NCBI GenBank assembly: GCA_963784195.1
Contig: CAWARA010000015.1
Span: 248,001 to 312,000 of the forward strand
Direction: 5' to 3'
Length of the DNA: 64,000 nucleotides
Origin: CAVQAH01 sp963784195
GTDB taxonomy: Bacteria > Acidobacteriota > Vicinamibacteria > Vicinamibacterales > 2-12-FULL-66-21
The translations under genes were made by a program, and so were the position numbers. The notes under the pieces were generated by a model, which saw only the letters and a program-made list of their open reading frames with translations, was not told the DNA's origin and made no database searches. Shown piece by piece: positions 37,384-46,461 of the stretch (the first letter of the stretch is position 1; each line of letters begins with the position of its first letter).

Positions 37384-38391
37384 TTACGCGACGGCGACGC
37401 GCTTCAGCAGTTCAGGATCGCTCAGGAGTTTTCCCGCGCCGAGTACAACTGTGGACAGCGGATCCTCGGCAACCATGATGCGCAGGCCGGTCTCACGCTC
37501 CAGGTGTTTGTCCAGCTTTCGCAGCAGCGCCACGCCGCCGGTCAGCACGACGCCCCGGTCGTAGATGTCACCTGAAAGCTCGGGCGGAATTCGTTCGAGC
37601 GCCTCGAGCACGGCTTTGACGATTGCCTTGATCGGTTCGGCCAGGGCATCCCGGATTTCGGCGTCGGTGATCGTGACCGTGCGCGGCACGCCGTGCAGCA
37701 GGTGACGTCCCTTGACCTCCATCCGTAGCGGCTTGTCGAGCGGCGCCGCCGATCCGATGTCGCACTTGATCTGCTCGGCCGTGCGCTCGCCGATCAGCAT
37801 GTTGTGCTGGCGCTTCATGTACTGGACGATCGCCTCGTCCATCTCGTTGCCGGCGATGTGCAGCGAACGGCCGTAGACGATTCCCGCGAGCGAGACGACG
37901 GCGATGTCGGTGGTTCCGCCGCCGACGTCGACGATCATGTTGCCCGTGGGTTCGCTCACCGGCATGCCCGCGCCGATCGCGGCCGCCATCGGCTCGTCGA
38001 CCAGCTGCACGTCGCTGACCTTCATCCGGATCGCACTCTCCTTGACGGCCCGCCGCTCGACCTGCGAGCTCGCCGGCGGCACTCCAATCACGAGCCGCGG
38101 TCTCGGATACGTACGACCGCGCACCTTGCGCACGAAGTGCGAGAGCATCTTTTCGGCGGCGTCGAAGTCGGCGATCACGCCGTTCCGCACCGGCCAGACA
38201 GGGGTGATGTTGACGGGTGTCCGCCCGAGCATGTCACGGGCTTCGGTACCGAACGCTTCGATGCCGCCTCGAGCCGTGTTGATGGCCACGATGGACGGCT
38301 CGTTCAGCACAATTGCGCCGCGCGTGTAGATACAGGTGTTGACGGTTCCCAGATCGACGGCGACGTCGGCACCCATCGAGAACAGGCTCAT
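37384..38391 (-). CDS. mreB: Rod-shape-determining actin homologue MreB
   Basis: 335 residues, the usual MreB length. Actin-fold motifs are phosphate 1 VAVDLGTVNTCIYTRG, phosphate 2 VDVGGGTTDIAVVS, and the adenosine motif VVLTGGVALL. The EPMAAAIGAGMPVSEP segment is the MreB hallmark. It polymerises on the inner membrane and positions the peptidoglycan elongation machinery. No mreC, mreD or pbpA follows downstream, so this copy stands alone and may be an extra paralogue. Confidence 0.93.
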   Translation of the reverse strand: MSLFSMGADVAVDLGTVNTCIYTRGAIVLNEPSIVAINTARGGIEAFGTEARDMLGRTPVNITPVWPVRNGVIADFDAAEKMLSHFVRKVRGRTYPRPRLVIGVPPASSQVERRAVKESAIRMKVSDVQLVDEPMAAAIGAGMPVSEPTGNMIVDVGGGTTDIAVVSLAGIVYGRSLHIAGNEMDEAIVQYMKRQHNMLIGERTAEQIKCDIGSAAPLDKPLRMEVKGRHLLHGVPRTVTITDAEIRDALAEPIKAIVKAVLEALERIPPELSGDIYDRGVVLTGGVALLRKLDKHLERETGLRIMVAEDPLSTVVLGAGKLLSDPELLKRVAVA

Positions 38392-38571
38392 CTAGGAGTG
38401 ACTGACAAACAATAATGATTCCGCCGCCGGGCAGAATTCGGATCGGCGAAATTGCCTTGTTATTGATCGATTGTCGGGCCAGGGCCCGCACCAGCCGGGC
38501 TCGGAGCCCTACAGATTGCGACGGACGATCACGTTTCTGGCCTGGGCCCGGACGCGTCTCGCCGGGTGGAT

Positions 38572-39834
38572 TTACGGCAAACGGCCGTATTTCTTCATCG
38601 CCGCCAGCACACGATCGTGCGGCACCGCATGGACGCGCAGGCCGTCGGCGCCGGTCATCGTGTCGGCTGCGAGCATCGCGTTGAGAATCGCTTCTTCGGT
38701 CGCCTGGACTGACGCGTAGAAGAGCGCGTTCATCATCCCGTTCGGAAGCATCTCGATCCGGCGTACACCGCCGGGCGCTGCTGCGCCGGAATTCGCGGTC
38801 GAGAACGCCAGAAAGATATCGCCCGATCCGTTACCCGCGAATCCACCCATGCGTCCCACCCCGAGCGACACGCGCGTGGCGATCCGCTTCAACTGGTGCG
38901 GCAGGAGCGGCGCATCCGTCGCGACGATGACGATGATCGATCCGGACTCGTCTTCCGGCCGCGGCGCCGGCGATGGCGCGGCCGTGCATCGCCGCATGTT
39001 TGGCCTGAGCTTCGGATCGTCGAGCGCGATACAGTCGGACACATCGGTGATCTCCTCGCCGACCGGCACGCCAGCCACGCGAAAGTCTTGACGCGAACCG
39101 AAGTTGCACTGGACGAGCACGCCCACTGTATAGCCACCCTGCTCCTTGAGAACGACTCGTGACGCGGTGCCGATGCCTGCTTTGAAGCCGAGGCAGCGCA
39201 TGCCGGTGCCACCGCCGACGTTGCCTTCCAGGACCGCGCCGCCCCGCGCACCGTCGAGCGCGCTCAGCGTGTGCTCGGCCTTGACGTGAAACCCGTTGAT
39301 GTCGTTCAGGCCGCCGTCATAGGTCTCTGCCACGACCGGCAGCCCCCACGGCTGCAATCCGGGACGCGTCACCTGCCACTGCAGGATCGCATCGCGGACG
39401 ATCCCGACGCTGTGCGTGTTGGTGATTCCGATCGGTCCCTCGAGAATGCCGCTCTCCTCGAGCCACGTCGTTCCGGTCATCTCGCCGTTGCCGTTGAGCG
39501 TGAACCACGCGCCGAAGACCGGATCGTTCGCGTTCTTGCCGCGCGGGTGCACCACCGTCACGCCCGTGCGCACCGGGCCCTTGCCGACGACGAGCCGGCC
39601 CTCTCCGCTGATCAGCGTCGTGTGCCCGACCTCGACGCCGGTAACGTCGGTAATCGCATCCAGCGTTCCCGGCTGACCGCCGATCAGCCGACTGAGCCCG
39701 AGCTCGCGGGCGCGCTGCTTCCTGGCAGCAGGCCCGGGTTGTGCGATAAGGCGGTCGACGATGCCGGGGGTGGCGACCAGAAGCAGGGTGATAAGGCAAG
39801 AGCAGGTCGTCGACGAGCGGGTAAGTCTGGTCAC
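38572..39834 (-). CDS. P1-family (S58, DmpA-like) aminopeptidase, exported
   Basis: About 420 residues from GTG 39834. This start is chosen over ATG 39858 because a full AAGGAGG lies five bases upstream. An N-terminal hydrophobic segment follows (CLITLLLVATPGIV). The S58 core includes GTLDAITDVTGVEVGHTTL, FTLNGNGEMTGTTW, GNVGGGTGMRCLGFKAGIGT and GRMGGFAGNGSGDIFLAFST. Members self-cleave and release D- or beta-amino acids from peptides. The GTSS segment, where I would expect the self-cleavage serine, reads GTAS here, so activity should be checked. Confidence 0.85.
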   Translation of the reverse strand: MTRLTRSSTTCSCLITLLLVATPGIVDRLIAQPGPAARKQRARELGLSRLIGGQPGTLDAITDVTGVEVGHTTLISGEGRLVVGKGPVRTGVTVVHPRGKNANDPVFGAWFTLNGNGEMTGTTWLEESGILEGPIGITNTHSVGIVRDAILQWQVTRPGLQPWGLPVVAETYDGGLNDINGFHVKAEHTLSALDGARGGAVLEGNVGGGTGMRCLGFKAGIGTASRVVLKEQGGYTVGVLVQCNFGSRQDFRVAGVPVGEEITDVSDCIALDDPKLRPNMRRCTAAPSPAPRPEDESGSIIVIVATDAPLLPHQLKRIATRVSLGVGRMGGFAGNGSGDIFLAFSTANSGAAAPGGVRRIEMLPNGMMNALFYASVQATEEAILNAMLAADTMTGADGLRVHAVPHDRVLAAMKKYGRLP

Positions 39835-39871
39835 GCTGGCCTCCTTGTCGGTGGGCATAGTGTACCTACGG

Positions 39872-39892
39872 TCGGGACTCGGGACTCGGGCT
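39872..39892. repeat. TCGGGAC heptamer array (3 units)
   Basis: Two exact and one imperfect TCGGGAC units lie between the divergent starts of the P1 peptidase and a small exported protein. Confidence 0.5.
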
Positions 39893-39953
39893 CGAGTGCC
39901 TGATACCCAGCAACGCCTTTGGCAAATTCTTCGTCTGAGCCACAGGAGGAACT

Positions 39954-40388
39954 ATGGGTAGTCGATTACCGGCTACGGCGGTGATGCTGACGCTGATCGT
40001 CAGCGCCGGCGCGGCACAGACGAGAAAGCCGGCGGCGAAGAGCACCATCGCCCACGAGATCACGATCACCGCAGAGTCAATCTATACGGGAACGATGGAC
40101 CTGACGATCGCGGGCGGTGTGGTCACCGGCAATATGCTGCTGAAGACCCCCACCGAGATCACCGGGAAAGTTGCCGGGACGGCAAAGGCTGGCGTGCTGG
40201 CGCTGGAGTTTCCGTATCAGATGACGGAGCGCAAGTGTGAGGGCACGGTCAAGATGAACATCACGCTCCCGCCGAAGCCTGGCGCAGCTACCGGCACGAT
40301 GGAGGCCGTCGGCTGCGGACGTGACGATTCGCGGAAACTCACCGGTAAGGTCGAACTCAAGCCGATTCCCCCGGCCAAGGCCAAGTGA
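39954..40388 (+). CDS. Small exported protein of unknown function
   Basis: 144 residues, ATG 39954 preceded by AGGAGG. A signal peptide ends near SAGAAQ. The rest is beta-rich, with repeated TITAES, MDLTIAGGVVTG and VKMNITLPP segments, two cysteines (RKCEG, VGCGR) and a lysine/proline tail. I do not recognise a family. A long hairpin repeat follows 37 bases after the stop. Confidence 0.7.
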   Translation: MGSRLPATAVMLTLIVSAGAAQTRKPAAKSTIAHEITITAESIYTGTMDLTIAGGVVTGNMLLKTPTEITGKVAGTAKAGVLALEFPYQMTERKCEGTVKMNITLPPKPGAATGTMEAVGCGRDDSRKLTGKVELKPIPPAKAK

Positions 40389-40425
40389 TGCAGGGGCATC
40401 GCTATTCGCTCGCTGTTCACTTGCC

Positions 40426-40620
40426 AAGATCAAGATCTCACGCAGAGAGCGCTGAGACGGCAGAGATCGCAGGGGTGCGCTGAGCGACCAGCAGCCGGGC
40501 TCTGTTGTTCATCCGCGCCTGAGGCGCGGCTGGTCGCTCAGCCAGTGCCGTCGCCCCACGTCGAGCGTCTTCTCTGCGATCTCTCTGCTCTCAGCGATCT
40601 CTGCGAGAGCTCTTGATCTT
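40426..40620. repeat. Long hairpin repeat element, copy B
   Basis: 195 bp between two convergent gene ends. The 47-base terminal arms (40426-40472 and 40574-40620) pair with about eight mismatches and begin AAGATCAAGA. An inner 13-base perfect pair (40480-40492 with 40529-40541) encloses the mini-hairpin CCGCGCC..AGGCGCGG found in copies A and C. Shorter than the other two copies. Confidence 0.8.
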
Positions 40621-40641
40621 GACGAGTGGAAGCCGCCGATC

Positions 40642-41664
40642 TCAGAGGTACGAAATCACAATCCGGTGAGGTGTCGGCGCAAGCTCACGCAGCTCGCTCC
40701 TCGCGAACCCCGCATTCCGGAACATCTGCTCCAGCTCCGCAAAGGTATACGCGTCGCCAGCGTCGGTCGTGGCCAGCATCATCATCGCGAATGCGGCATG
40801 AAGTGGCGGCGACACGCGATCGGGGTTCGGCACGAACTCCAGCGTGATGACTCGTCCGCCAGGCGCCATCGCGGCGCGAAGGCGGCGGATGAGCGTCTCG
40901 CAGGTCGGCGGGTCGAAGTGGTGCAGGAAGTTCGTCAGGAGCACCGTGTCGTAGCCGGTCCCGAGATCCACATCGAATGCGCTGCCCGGGATGGTCTCAT
41001 GCCGGTCGGCAACACCCGCTGCGGTCGCATTCTCGCGAGCCACCTCGACGACCCGCGCCCAGTCGACCGCCGTGACTCGCGCGCCGGGATTGTGCTTCGC
41101 GACCGCGACGCCGAACAGACCGTGACCCGCCGCGATATCGAGCACCTTCTTCGCGCCGCCCTCGGACGCGACGACCTGCGCGATCAGCTCCGCCGGCATG
41201 CCCATCATCGGCGCCATCGACCTCGCGAACGTGACCCAGATCGGGTTATCCGGCTCCATGGTGCCGTGGGCGTTCGACACGGTTCCACCCTTTCGCACGG
41301 CCCCGGTCAGGTCCTGGTAGGCCGGGTTCTCATCCTGGATCTTGCCGAGGAACTCCATCACCGACCCCATGTAGGCCGGGGATTTCCTGTCGAGGAATAA
41401 CCCTGTGTCCGCCGTCAGACCGTAGCTGCCGTCGGCGTTCTTCGTCAGCAGCCCGATGATGGTCAGGTAGTCGCACAGCACGCGGGTGCCCTTGGGCGAC
41501 GCCTTGATCCGTTCGGCAAGGGGCCCCACGGTCGTCTTGCCTTGACCGATGGCCGAAAACAGGTCGAGCTCGATCGCCGCACGCAGGGCCAGCGTCCGCT
41601 GGTAGGCATTCAGTGTCTCGAAAACGATTTCAGGGCTGGGCGGTTTCTGAACTGCTACAGACAT
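40642..41664 (-). CDS. SAM-dependent O-methyltransferase-like protein
   Basis: 340 residues. An N-terminal winged-helix dimerisation region (residues about 10-90) precedes a Rossmann methyltransferase domain with SAM motif VLDIAAGHGLFGVAVA and TVLLTNFLHHFD, as in the acetylserotonin/CrtF-type O-methyltransferase family. These methylate small hydroxylated molecules. No biosynthetic cluster surrounds it, so the substrate is unknown. It diverges from the DUF3500 gene with about 106 bp between starts; a TATACT box lies at 41709-41714 in that gap. Confidence 0.87.
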   Translation of the reverse strand: MSVAVQKPPSPEIVFETLNAYQRTLALRAAIELDLFSAIGQGKTTVGPLAERIKASPKGTRVLCDYLTIIGLLTKNADGSYGLTADTGLFLDRKSPAYMGSVMEFLGKIQDENPAYQDLTGAVRKGGTVSNAHGTMEPDNPIWVTFARSMAPMMGMPAELIAQVVASEGGAKKVLDIAAGHGLFGVAVAKHNPGARVTAVDWARVVEVARENATAAGVADRHETIPGSAFDVDLGTGYDTVLLTNFLHHFDPPTCETLIRRLRAAMAPGGRVITLEFVPNPDRVSPPLHAAFAMMMLATTDAGDAYTFAELEQMFRNAGFARSELRELAPTPHRIVISYL

Positions 41665-41770
41665 GGCACACCTCGAGAGTCGCAGTGGGATGGCGCGGAA
41701 AAGAAAAAGTATACTGCTCCCGCAAGCTCGTGACGTTCACGGTTCGATCAACAGGGAAGGTAGGCGCAAT

Positions 41771-42823
41771 GTGCGGCGTATCCTCCTCGCCACGCTGATC
41801 CTCACCGCCGGCGGCGTCTTCGTCATGGCCCGCCAGCGCCGCCCCGACGCGGCCATGGCCGGCGCAGCCAAAGCCCTGCTCGGCATGTTGACTCAGGAGC
41901 AGGCTGCCAAGATTCGCTGGTCATTCGATTCCGAAGAACGGTTCAACTGGCACTTCGTGCCGCGGGAGCGGAAGGGCCTGTCGTTCAAGGACATGACCGA
42001 GCCGCAACGGAAGGCGGCCTTCGACCTGCTGCGCACTGGCCTGAGCGCCAAGGGTTTCACGAAAGTCGAAACGATCCGTAGCCTGGAAGTCGTCCTGCGC
42101 GCGGTCGAGAAATCCGCGCGCCGGGATCCGGAGCTCTATTTCTTCACCATCTTCGGCGAGCCCGGTGCAGACACGTGGGGCTGGCGATACGAAGGGCACC
42201 ACGTCGCACAGAACTGGACGATCGTCGACGGCAAGGCGCTCGCGACGACTCCCGCCTTCTTCGGGGCAAACCCCGCGGAAGTCCTCGAGGATATTCAGGG
42301 CGCTCCTCCGAAGGGCACCCGGCCGCTCGGTGCCGAAGAAGATCTGGCGCGCGCGCTGCTGGATTCGCTGACCGAGGCCCAACGGCGGGAAGCGATCACT
42401 GCCGACACGGCGCCGCAGGACATCGTGACTGGCAACTCGCGCAAAGCGGCGATTCAGGAGAACGCGGGCCTGGTTGCCGCGACGATGACTGCCAAGCAGC
42501 AGGCGCTCCTGATGTCGCTGATCGAAGAACATGCCTCGTCGCAGCCGCAGGAGCTCGCGGCGCTGCGCCTTGGCAGGGTTAAGAGCGACGGCCTGGGCGC
42601 CATCCGCTTTGCCTGGATGGGCTCAACCCAGAAGGGGCTCGGCAACGGCCATTACTATCGAATTCAAGGCAAGAGCTTCCTGATCGAATACGACAACGTC
42701 CAGAACAACGCGAACCACCATCACATCGTCTGGCGCGACTTCGAAGGCGACTTCGGCGACGATGTGCTCGCCGCGCATCACGCGCACGACCCGGATCATC
42801 AGCTCCAGAAGCAACAGCGCTGA
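41771..42823 (+). CDS. DUF3500 family exported protein
   Basis: 350 residues from GTG 41771, chosen because a signal-like segment starts here (RRILLATLILTAGGVFVMA) and a GGGAAGG lies upstream; the open frame is longer on the left. DUF3500 features are FNWHFVPRERKGLSFKDM, YFFTIFGEPGADTWGWRYEGHHVAQNW in two conserved blocks, FFGANPAEV, and the C-terminal YDNVQNNANHHHIVWRD. The histidine-rich C-terminus suggests metal binding. The biochemical role of the family is not established. An arginase-like gene follows 70 bases downstream on the same strand. Confidence 0.85.
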   Translation: MRRILLATLILTAGGVFVMARQRRPDAAMAGAAKALLGMLTQEQAAKIRWSFDSEERFNWHFVPRERKGLSFKDMTEPQRKAAFDLLRTGLSAKGFTKVETIRSLEVVLRAVEKSARRDPELYFFTIFGEPGADTWGWRYEGHHVAQNWTIVDGKALATTPAFFGANPAEVLEDIQGAPPKGTRPLGAEEDLARALLDSLTEAQRREAITADTAPQDIVTGNSRKAAIQENAGLVAATMTAKQQALLMSLIEEHASSQPQELAALRLGRVKSDGLGAIRFAWMGSTQKGLGNGHYYRIQGKSFLIEYDNVQNNANHHHIVWRDFEGDFGDDVLAAHHAHDPDHQLQKQQR

Positions 42824-42893
42824 CAGTGGGCAGATCGCCGGGGATGCAACCGGACCGCAGCCACACCGCGCCGCGAATCCTGAGATTACTTCG

Positions 42894-43898
42894 ATGCGCC
42901 GCACCAGCCGTTCCATCCTGTCCTGTTCGATCGCAATCCTCGCGCTCTGGGTGATGACCGCATCCGGGGAACAGGGGAAGAAATACTCGACGCCTCAGGG
43001 CAAGGTTCGCGTCGCCCTTGCGAAACAACCGTTCTCACCGAACGGACTGTCGAAGGGGCCGTCGACGATGGCCGACGGCGGGATTCAGAAGATGCTGGCA
43101 GAGCTCAATGCGGAGGTTCGCGTTCAGGAAGCGAAGCTGACGACGGAGGAGGACAAAGAGTACGGCGGCTGGAAGCGCTTAGGGATGGCGCTCGGGCACT
43201 TCGCCGACCTCGTGACGCAGAACGAGCGCGAGGGCTACTTCACCGTCGGCTTGCTCGCGACCTGTCCGTCGATGCCGGGTCTCGTTGCGGGTCTTCAGCG
43301 CTCCGGCACAACGGCCGAGCCACTCCGCGTGGGCATGCTCTGGCTCGATGCCCATCCGGACTTCAATACGCCCGAAACGACGCGAAGCGGATCGCTCGGC
43401 GGGATGCCCGTGGCGGTTGCCACGGGACGCGCGCTTCAGCGTATGCGGCTGGATGCGAAGCTCGATCCGCCGCTTCCGGATCGGTATGTCGTGATGGGCG
43501 GTGTCCGGCTGACCGATCCGCTCGAGCAGCACATGCTCGAGGAGTCACGGATCGAACAGGTCAGCGTCGAGGACCTCCGCCGCGCTTCGCCTGGAGTGTT
43601 CGCGCAGCTCGATCGGCTGAGCCAAACGACCGACAAGCTGTACATCCACATCGATATGGACGTCCTCGATCCGCGCGAGGTCATGGGGCATGGCAACAAG
43701 GTGCCCGGCGGACCATCCAGCGAGGAACTGGCGAAACTGTTCGAGGCCATCTTCCGCCGCTACCCGACCGCCTCGGCGATTGGCTTCGCGACAATTCCGC
43801 CGACTGACGAGGGCGGTCTTTCGATCGCCGCGGTCAACCGCATGATCGCGGCCGCCGTTCGCGGGGTCCAGGCACGCGAACAGGGCCGCGAGCCGTAA
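42894..43898 (+). CDS. Exported arginase-superfamily protein
   Basis: 334 residues from ATG 42894 with a signal peptide (ILSCSIAILALWVMTA). Ureohydrolase motifs are LWLDAHPDFN (DAHxD) and HIDMDVLDP (DxDxxDP), which supply Mn ligands. The first usual ligand motif GGDHS is replaced by LATCPSMPG, and GGxHG reads GGMPVAV, so one binding histidine is missing. Export is also unusual for arginases. It may hydrolyse a guanidino or formimino compound outside the cytoplasm, or be inactive. Probably in an operon with the DUF3500 gene. Confidence 0.8.
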   Translation: MRRTSRSILSCSIAILALWVMTASGEQGKKYSTPQGKVRVALAKQPFSPNGLSKGPSTMADGGIQKMLAELNAEVRVQEAKLTTEEDKEYGGWKRLGMALGHFADLVTQNEREGYFTVGLLATCPSMPGLVAGLQRSGTTAEPLRVGMLWLDAHPDFNTPETTRSGSLGGMPVAVATGRALQRMRLDAKLDPPLPDRYVVMGGVRLTDPLEQHMLEESRIEQVSVEDLRRASPGVFAQLDRLSQTTDKLYIHIDMDVLDPREVMGHGNKVPGGPSSEELAKLFEAIFRRYPTASAIGFATIPPTDEGGLSIAAVNRMIAAAVRGVQAREQGREP

Positions 43899-43969
43899 TT
43901 CATCGCGTTAACGCATTAGGGGCCAGGGGAGAACGCGTCCCCGGGGCGCGTCTCTTCGGAGGGCTCCTT

Positions 43970-44531
43970 ATGTACTCTCGCAAGGCTCTCGCGATCCTGG
44001 CGGTGAGCGCCCAAACCGTGGTGACGAGCGGCTGCGGGGTCGCTCGGCCCGAGTTGTCTCGAGCGCCAGGAGCGCGGTCCCGTGACATCGGTCGGCGGCA
44101 GCGTCCAGGCCCTGCAGGTGGTGAGCAGCGTCGTGCCCTACGATCAACGCGGATCGCAGAACGACGTCAACATCAGCTGGGACGGGCAGGGCTCGGTCGG
44201 CGGTCCGCGTCTCGCGCTCTATGCAACGGCCGCCGACTGCACCGACTTCATTCCGCCTTCGCCAGGGTCCCAGAGCGACAACACGACCGGCCCCTGCCGG
44301 GTCATCTCGCGATGCGGTGGAACCCTCGCGCCCGATGCGAGGGAATGCGCGCGTGCCGGGACCTGCCCGGTCACGTCCGAGGACATCGTCTGCCGCTCGC
44401 TGATCGTCACAGGTCCTGGGAACGGCGCGCCGCCTGGTTTCAGCCAGTACAAACTGCACGTCGTCGGCGATGCGGTCAGTCAGGCGACCTACTCAATCTC
44501 AATTACCTATTTCTTCGGTCCTGATTGCTGA
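43970..44531 (+). CDS. Cys-rich putative lipoprotein; one frameshift
   Basis: About 186 residues once repaired. A lipoprotein-type signal ends VTSGC near residue 22. The GGGG at 44036-44039 has one base too many; removing it gives GCGSLGPSCLERQERGPV and joins the downstream part. Many cysteines follow (ADCTDF, GPCRVISRCGG, ARECARAGTC, DIVCRS, FGPDC), suggesting a disulphide-rich periplasmic domain. Family not recognised. A long hairpin repeat follows. Confidence 0.62.
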
Positions 44532-44550
44532 CGTGGGTTCTTCAATTGCC

Positions 44551-44821
44551 AAGATCAAGAGCTCTCGCAGAGGTCGCCGAGGGCCGAGACCGCAGGGGTG
44601 CGCGGAGCGCAGGCCGCGCCGCAGGCGCGGATTGGAGTGACGAGCGACCGCAAATCAGAACGCCCCATGATCGGATGGCGCTCTGATTTGTGGTCGCTCG
44701 TCACTCCAATCGGCCTGGCTGCGCCAGGCCGCCTGCGCTCCGCCTGTCGTCCCTCAATTGAGCGTTCGTGGTTTCCCTGCGCTCTCTGCCCTCGGCGTTC
44801 TCTGCGAGAGCTCTTGAACTT
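44551..44821. repeat. Long hairpin repeat element, copy C
   Basis: 271 bp. The 47-base terminal arms (44551-44597 and 44775-44821) pair with about six mismatches and contain AAGAGCTCTCGCAGAG. An inner 34-base pair (44631-44664 with 44677-44710) matches at 32 of 34. An 11-base pair and the mini-hairpins CCGCGCC..GGCGCGG (44614-44630) and GCCTGG..CCAGGC are shared with copy A. The core arms differ from copy A in both halves together. Confidence 0.82.
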
Positions 44822-44916
44822 TTCGGGTGAACGCCGAAACGAATTCCACACGTCACCCGCAAATCCTGGCTCCTGTTCGCCCGATTGTCATACGATCCCG
44901 CCCGAAGGGGATCCCC

Positions 44917-45312
44917 ATGGTCCGCACGTTTGGCCTGACTCATATTGCGATCGCGGTTCGAGACGTCGACAAGTCCGCGCGCTTCTACAAACGCGTTCTG
45001 GGGGCAGTCGAGGTCTATCGCGAAGGCGGGTTCGTGCAGCTCCAGACTCCCGGCAGCCGCGATGTCCTCGTGCTCGAAGAAGACAAGAAGCGCGCCGGGC
45101 CGGGCGGCGGCATCGCGCACTTCGGATTTCGGCTGACCGATCCCGCGAGCATCGGCACAGCGATCGAGGACGTCAAGGCTGCGGGCGGGACCGTTCGCGA
45201 GACGGGAGAGTTCGTACCGGGAGAGCCGTACTTGTTCGCTCTGGATCCTGACGGCTACGAACTCGAGATCTGGTACGAGCTGCCGACGCCGGTCGACCCC
45301 AAGGACTCGTGA
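44917..45312 (+). CDS. VOC/glyoxalase-like protein
   Basis: 131 residues from ATG 44917 (GAAGGGG upstream; the open frame further left lies in non-coding sequence). Vicinal-oxygen-chelate fold: LTHIAIAVRDVDKSARFYKRV starts the first beta-alpha-beta module, with the metal histidine in THIAI. The second module has GGIAHFGFRL and PYLFALDPDGYELEIWYE with its metal glutamate. Likely a lyase, dioxygenase or resistance-type enzyme; substrate unknown. An SGNH gene starts two bases after its stop. Confidence 0.87.
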   Translation: MVRTFGLTHIAIAVRDVDKSARFYKRVLGAVEVYREGGFVQLQTPGSRDVLVLEEDKKRAGPGGGIAHFGFRLTDPASIGTAIEDVKAAGGTVRETGEFVPGEPYLFALDPDGYELEIWYELPTPVDPKDS

Positions 45313-45313
45313 C

Positions 45314-45935
45314 ATGGTCAGCGGCCGCACGCTGGCGATGGGCGCGGTGCTCGCCGTCGTCGGCCTCTCGTTCGCGCTCAAGCCGGGCATTCCACGCGCG
45401 GCGGCCCCGACGAGCGGGCAACGCATCATCGCCTTCGGCGACAGCCTGGTCGAGGGCCGTGGCGCGACGCCCGGTAACGATTTCGTCTCGGTGCTCGCCA
45501 GGCGTCTCTCAACGCCGATCGAGAACGCTCGGCCGCAGCGGAGATACGACACGCACTGCGCTGGCGCGACTGGATCGGGATGTGCTCGCACGCAATCCAC
45601 GAGTCGTGATCGTGCTCCTCGGTGGAAACGACTTCCTGCGCCGCATGCCGACCGACGACACGTTCCGCAATCTCTCCACCATCGTCGAGCGCATCCGCGC
45701 GCGCGGCGCGGCCGTGGTTCTGGTTGGCGTCAGTGTCGGGCTGATCTCCGACTCATATAGTGATGAGTACGAACAGCTGGCGCGGCGTACGTCAGCTGGT
45801 CTCGTGCCGGATATCCTGGACGACATTCTCGGACGTGGCGATCGGATGTCCGATGCAATCCATCCGAACGACGAGGGCTACCGCCTGATGGCCGAACGCA
45901 TCGAACCAGCCATCCGCGGCCTCCTCCAACGGTGA
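45314..45935 (+). CDS. SGNH hydrolase (TesA/arylesterase-like); one frameshift
   Basis: About 206 residues once repaired. An N-terminal hydrophobic segment is followed by block I IIAFGDSLVEGRG, block III VLLGGNDFLRR, and block V DAIHPNDEGYRLMA, so the full Ser-Gly-Asn-His set is present. The frame changes near 45529; dropping one base gives IENAGRSGDTTRTALARLD. It resembles E. coli TesA-type lysophospholipase/thioesterases located in the periplasm. It is translated right after the VOC gene and so probably in one operon. Confidence 0.85.
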
Positions 45936-45951
45936 CCGCCGCCGCAACGCG

Positions 45952-46287
45952 TCATCTGTGATCGTCTTCATTCAGGTCTGCCATCAGCTCGGCCATCTCC
46001 TCTCTGCGCAGCTCGCTTCCCTTGACGAACCCGGCTCGCTGCTTCTTCGACCCCGGCTGCAGCACCCAAGCGTCGTCCATCAACTGCATCAGCGACGGCA
46101 GACGTTGATCGTGATAGGCGGTGCACGAGGTGACCCGGAAGGTCACGCGCCGGTGGCCCAGCCCGAAGACCCGGCAGTCGACGATCTCGTCATCCAGCTT
46201 CTGTCCGCGCGTGATGGTGGAGTGGCTGCAGGTCGTGCAGAGGTTGCCTTCTCCGCGCGCGGTTCCGCCGTGGACCTTGATTCTCAT
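45952..46287 (-). CDS. Small Cys-containing protein of unknown function
   Basis: 111 residues from ATG 46287; the open frame extends upstream but similarity to the conserved opening RIKVHGG starts here. Cysteines in NLCTTCSHS, IVDCRVF and TSCTAYHD suggest a zinc site. The C-terminus is acidic (RREEMAELMADLNEDD). I have no function for it. It converges on the SGNH gene and diverges from the ParB-like gene. Confidence 0.65.
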   Translation of the reverse strand: MRIKVHGGTARGEGNLCTTCSHSTITRGQKLDDEIVDCRVFGLGHRRVTFRVTSCTAYHDQRLPSLMQLMDDAWVLQPGSKKQRAGFVKGSELRREEMAELMADLNEDDHR

Positions 46288-46461
46288 CGCTGCGCTCCCT
46301 GCTGTCCCGCTAGCAGCCCTCTTGCCAGCTTGCGGCCCCTGATTCCGGCCTGTTTTCAGCCCAGGACGCGCCTGGATGTGCTGTTTCTGCGCTCCAATCC
46401 GCTCCTCACCATTGCAGAATCTGAACAATGGCCTGATGCGTACACGTGGTTTAATTCACTC

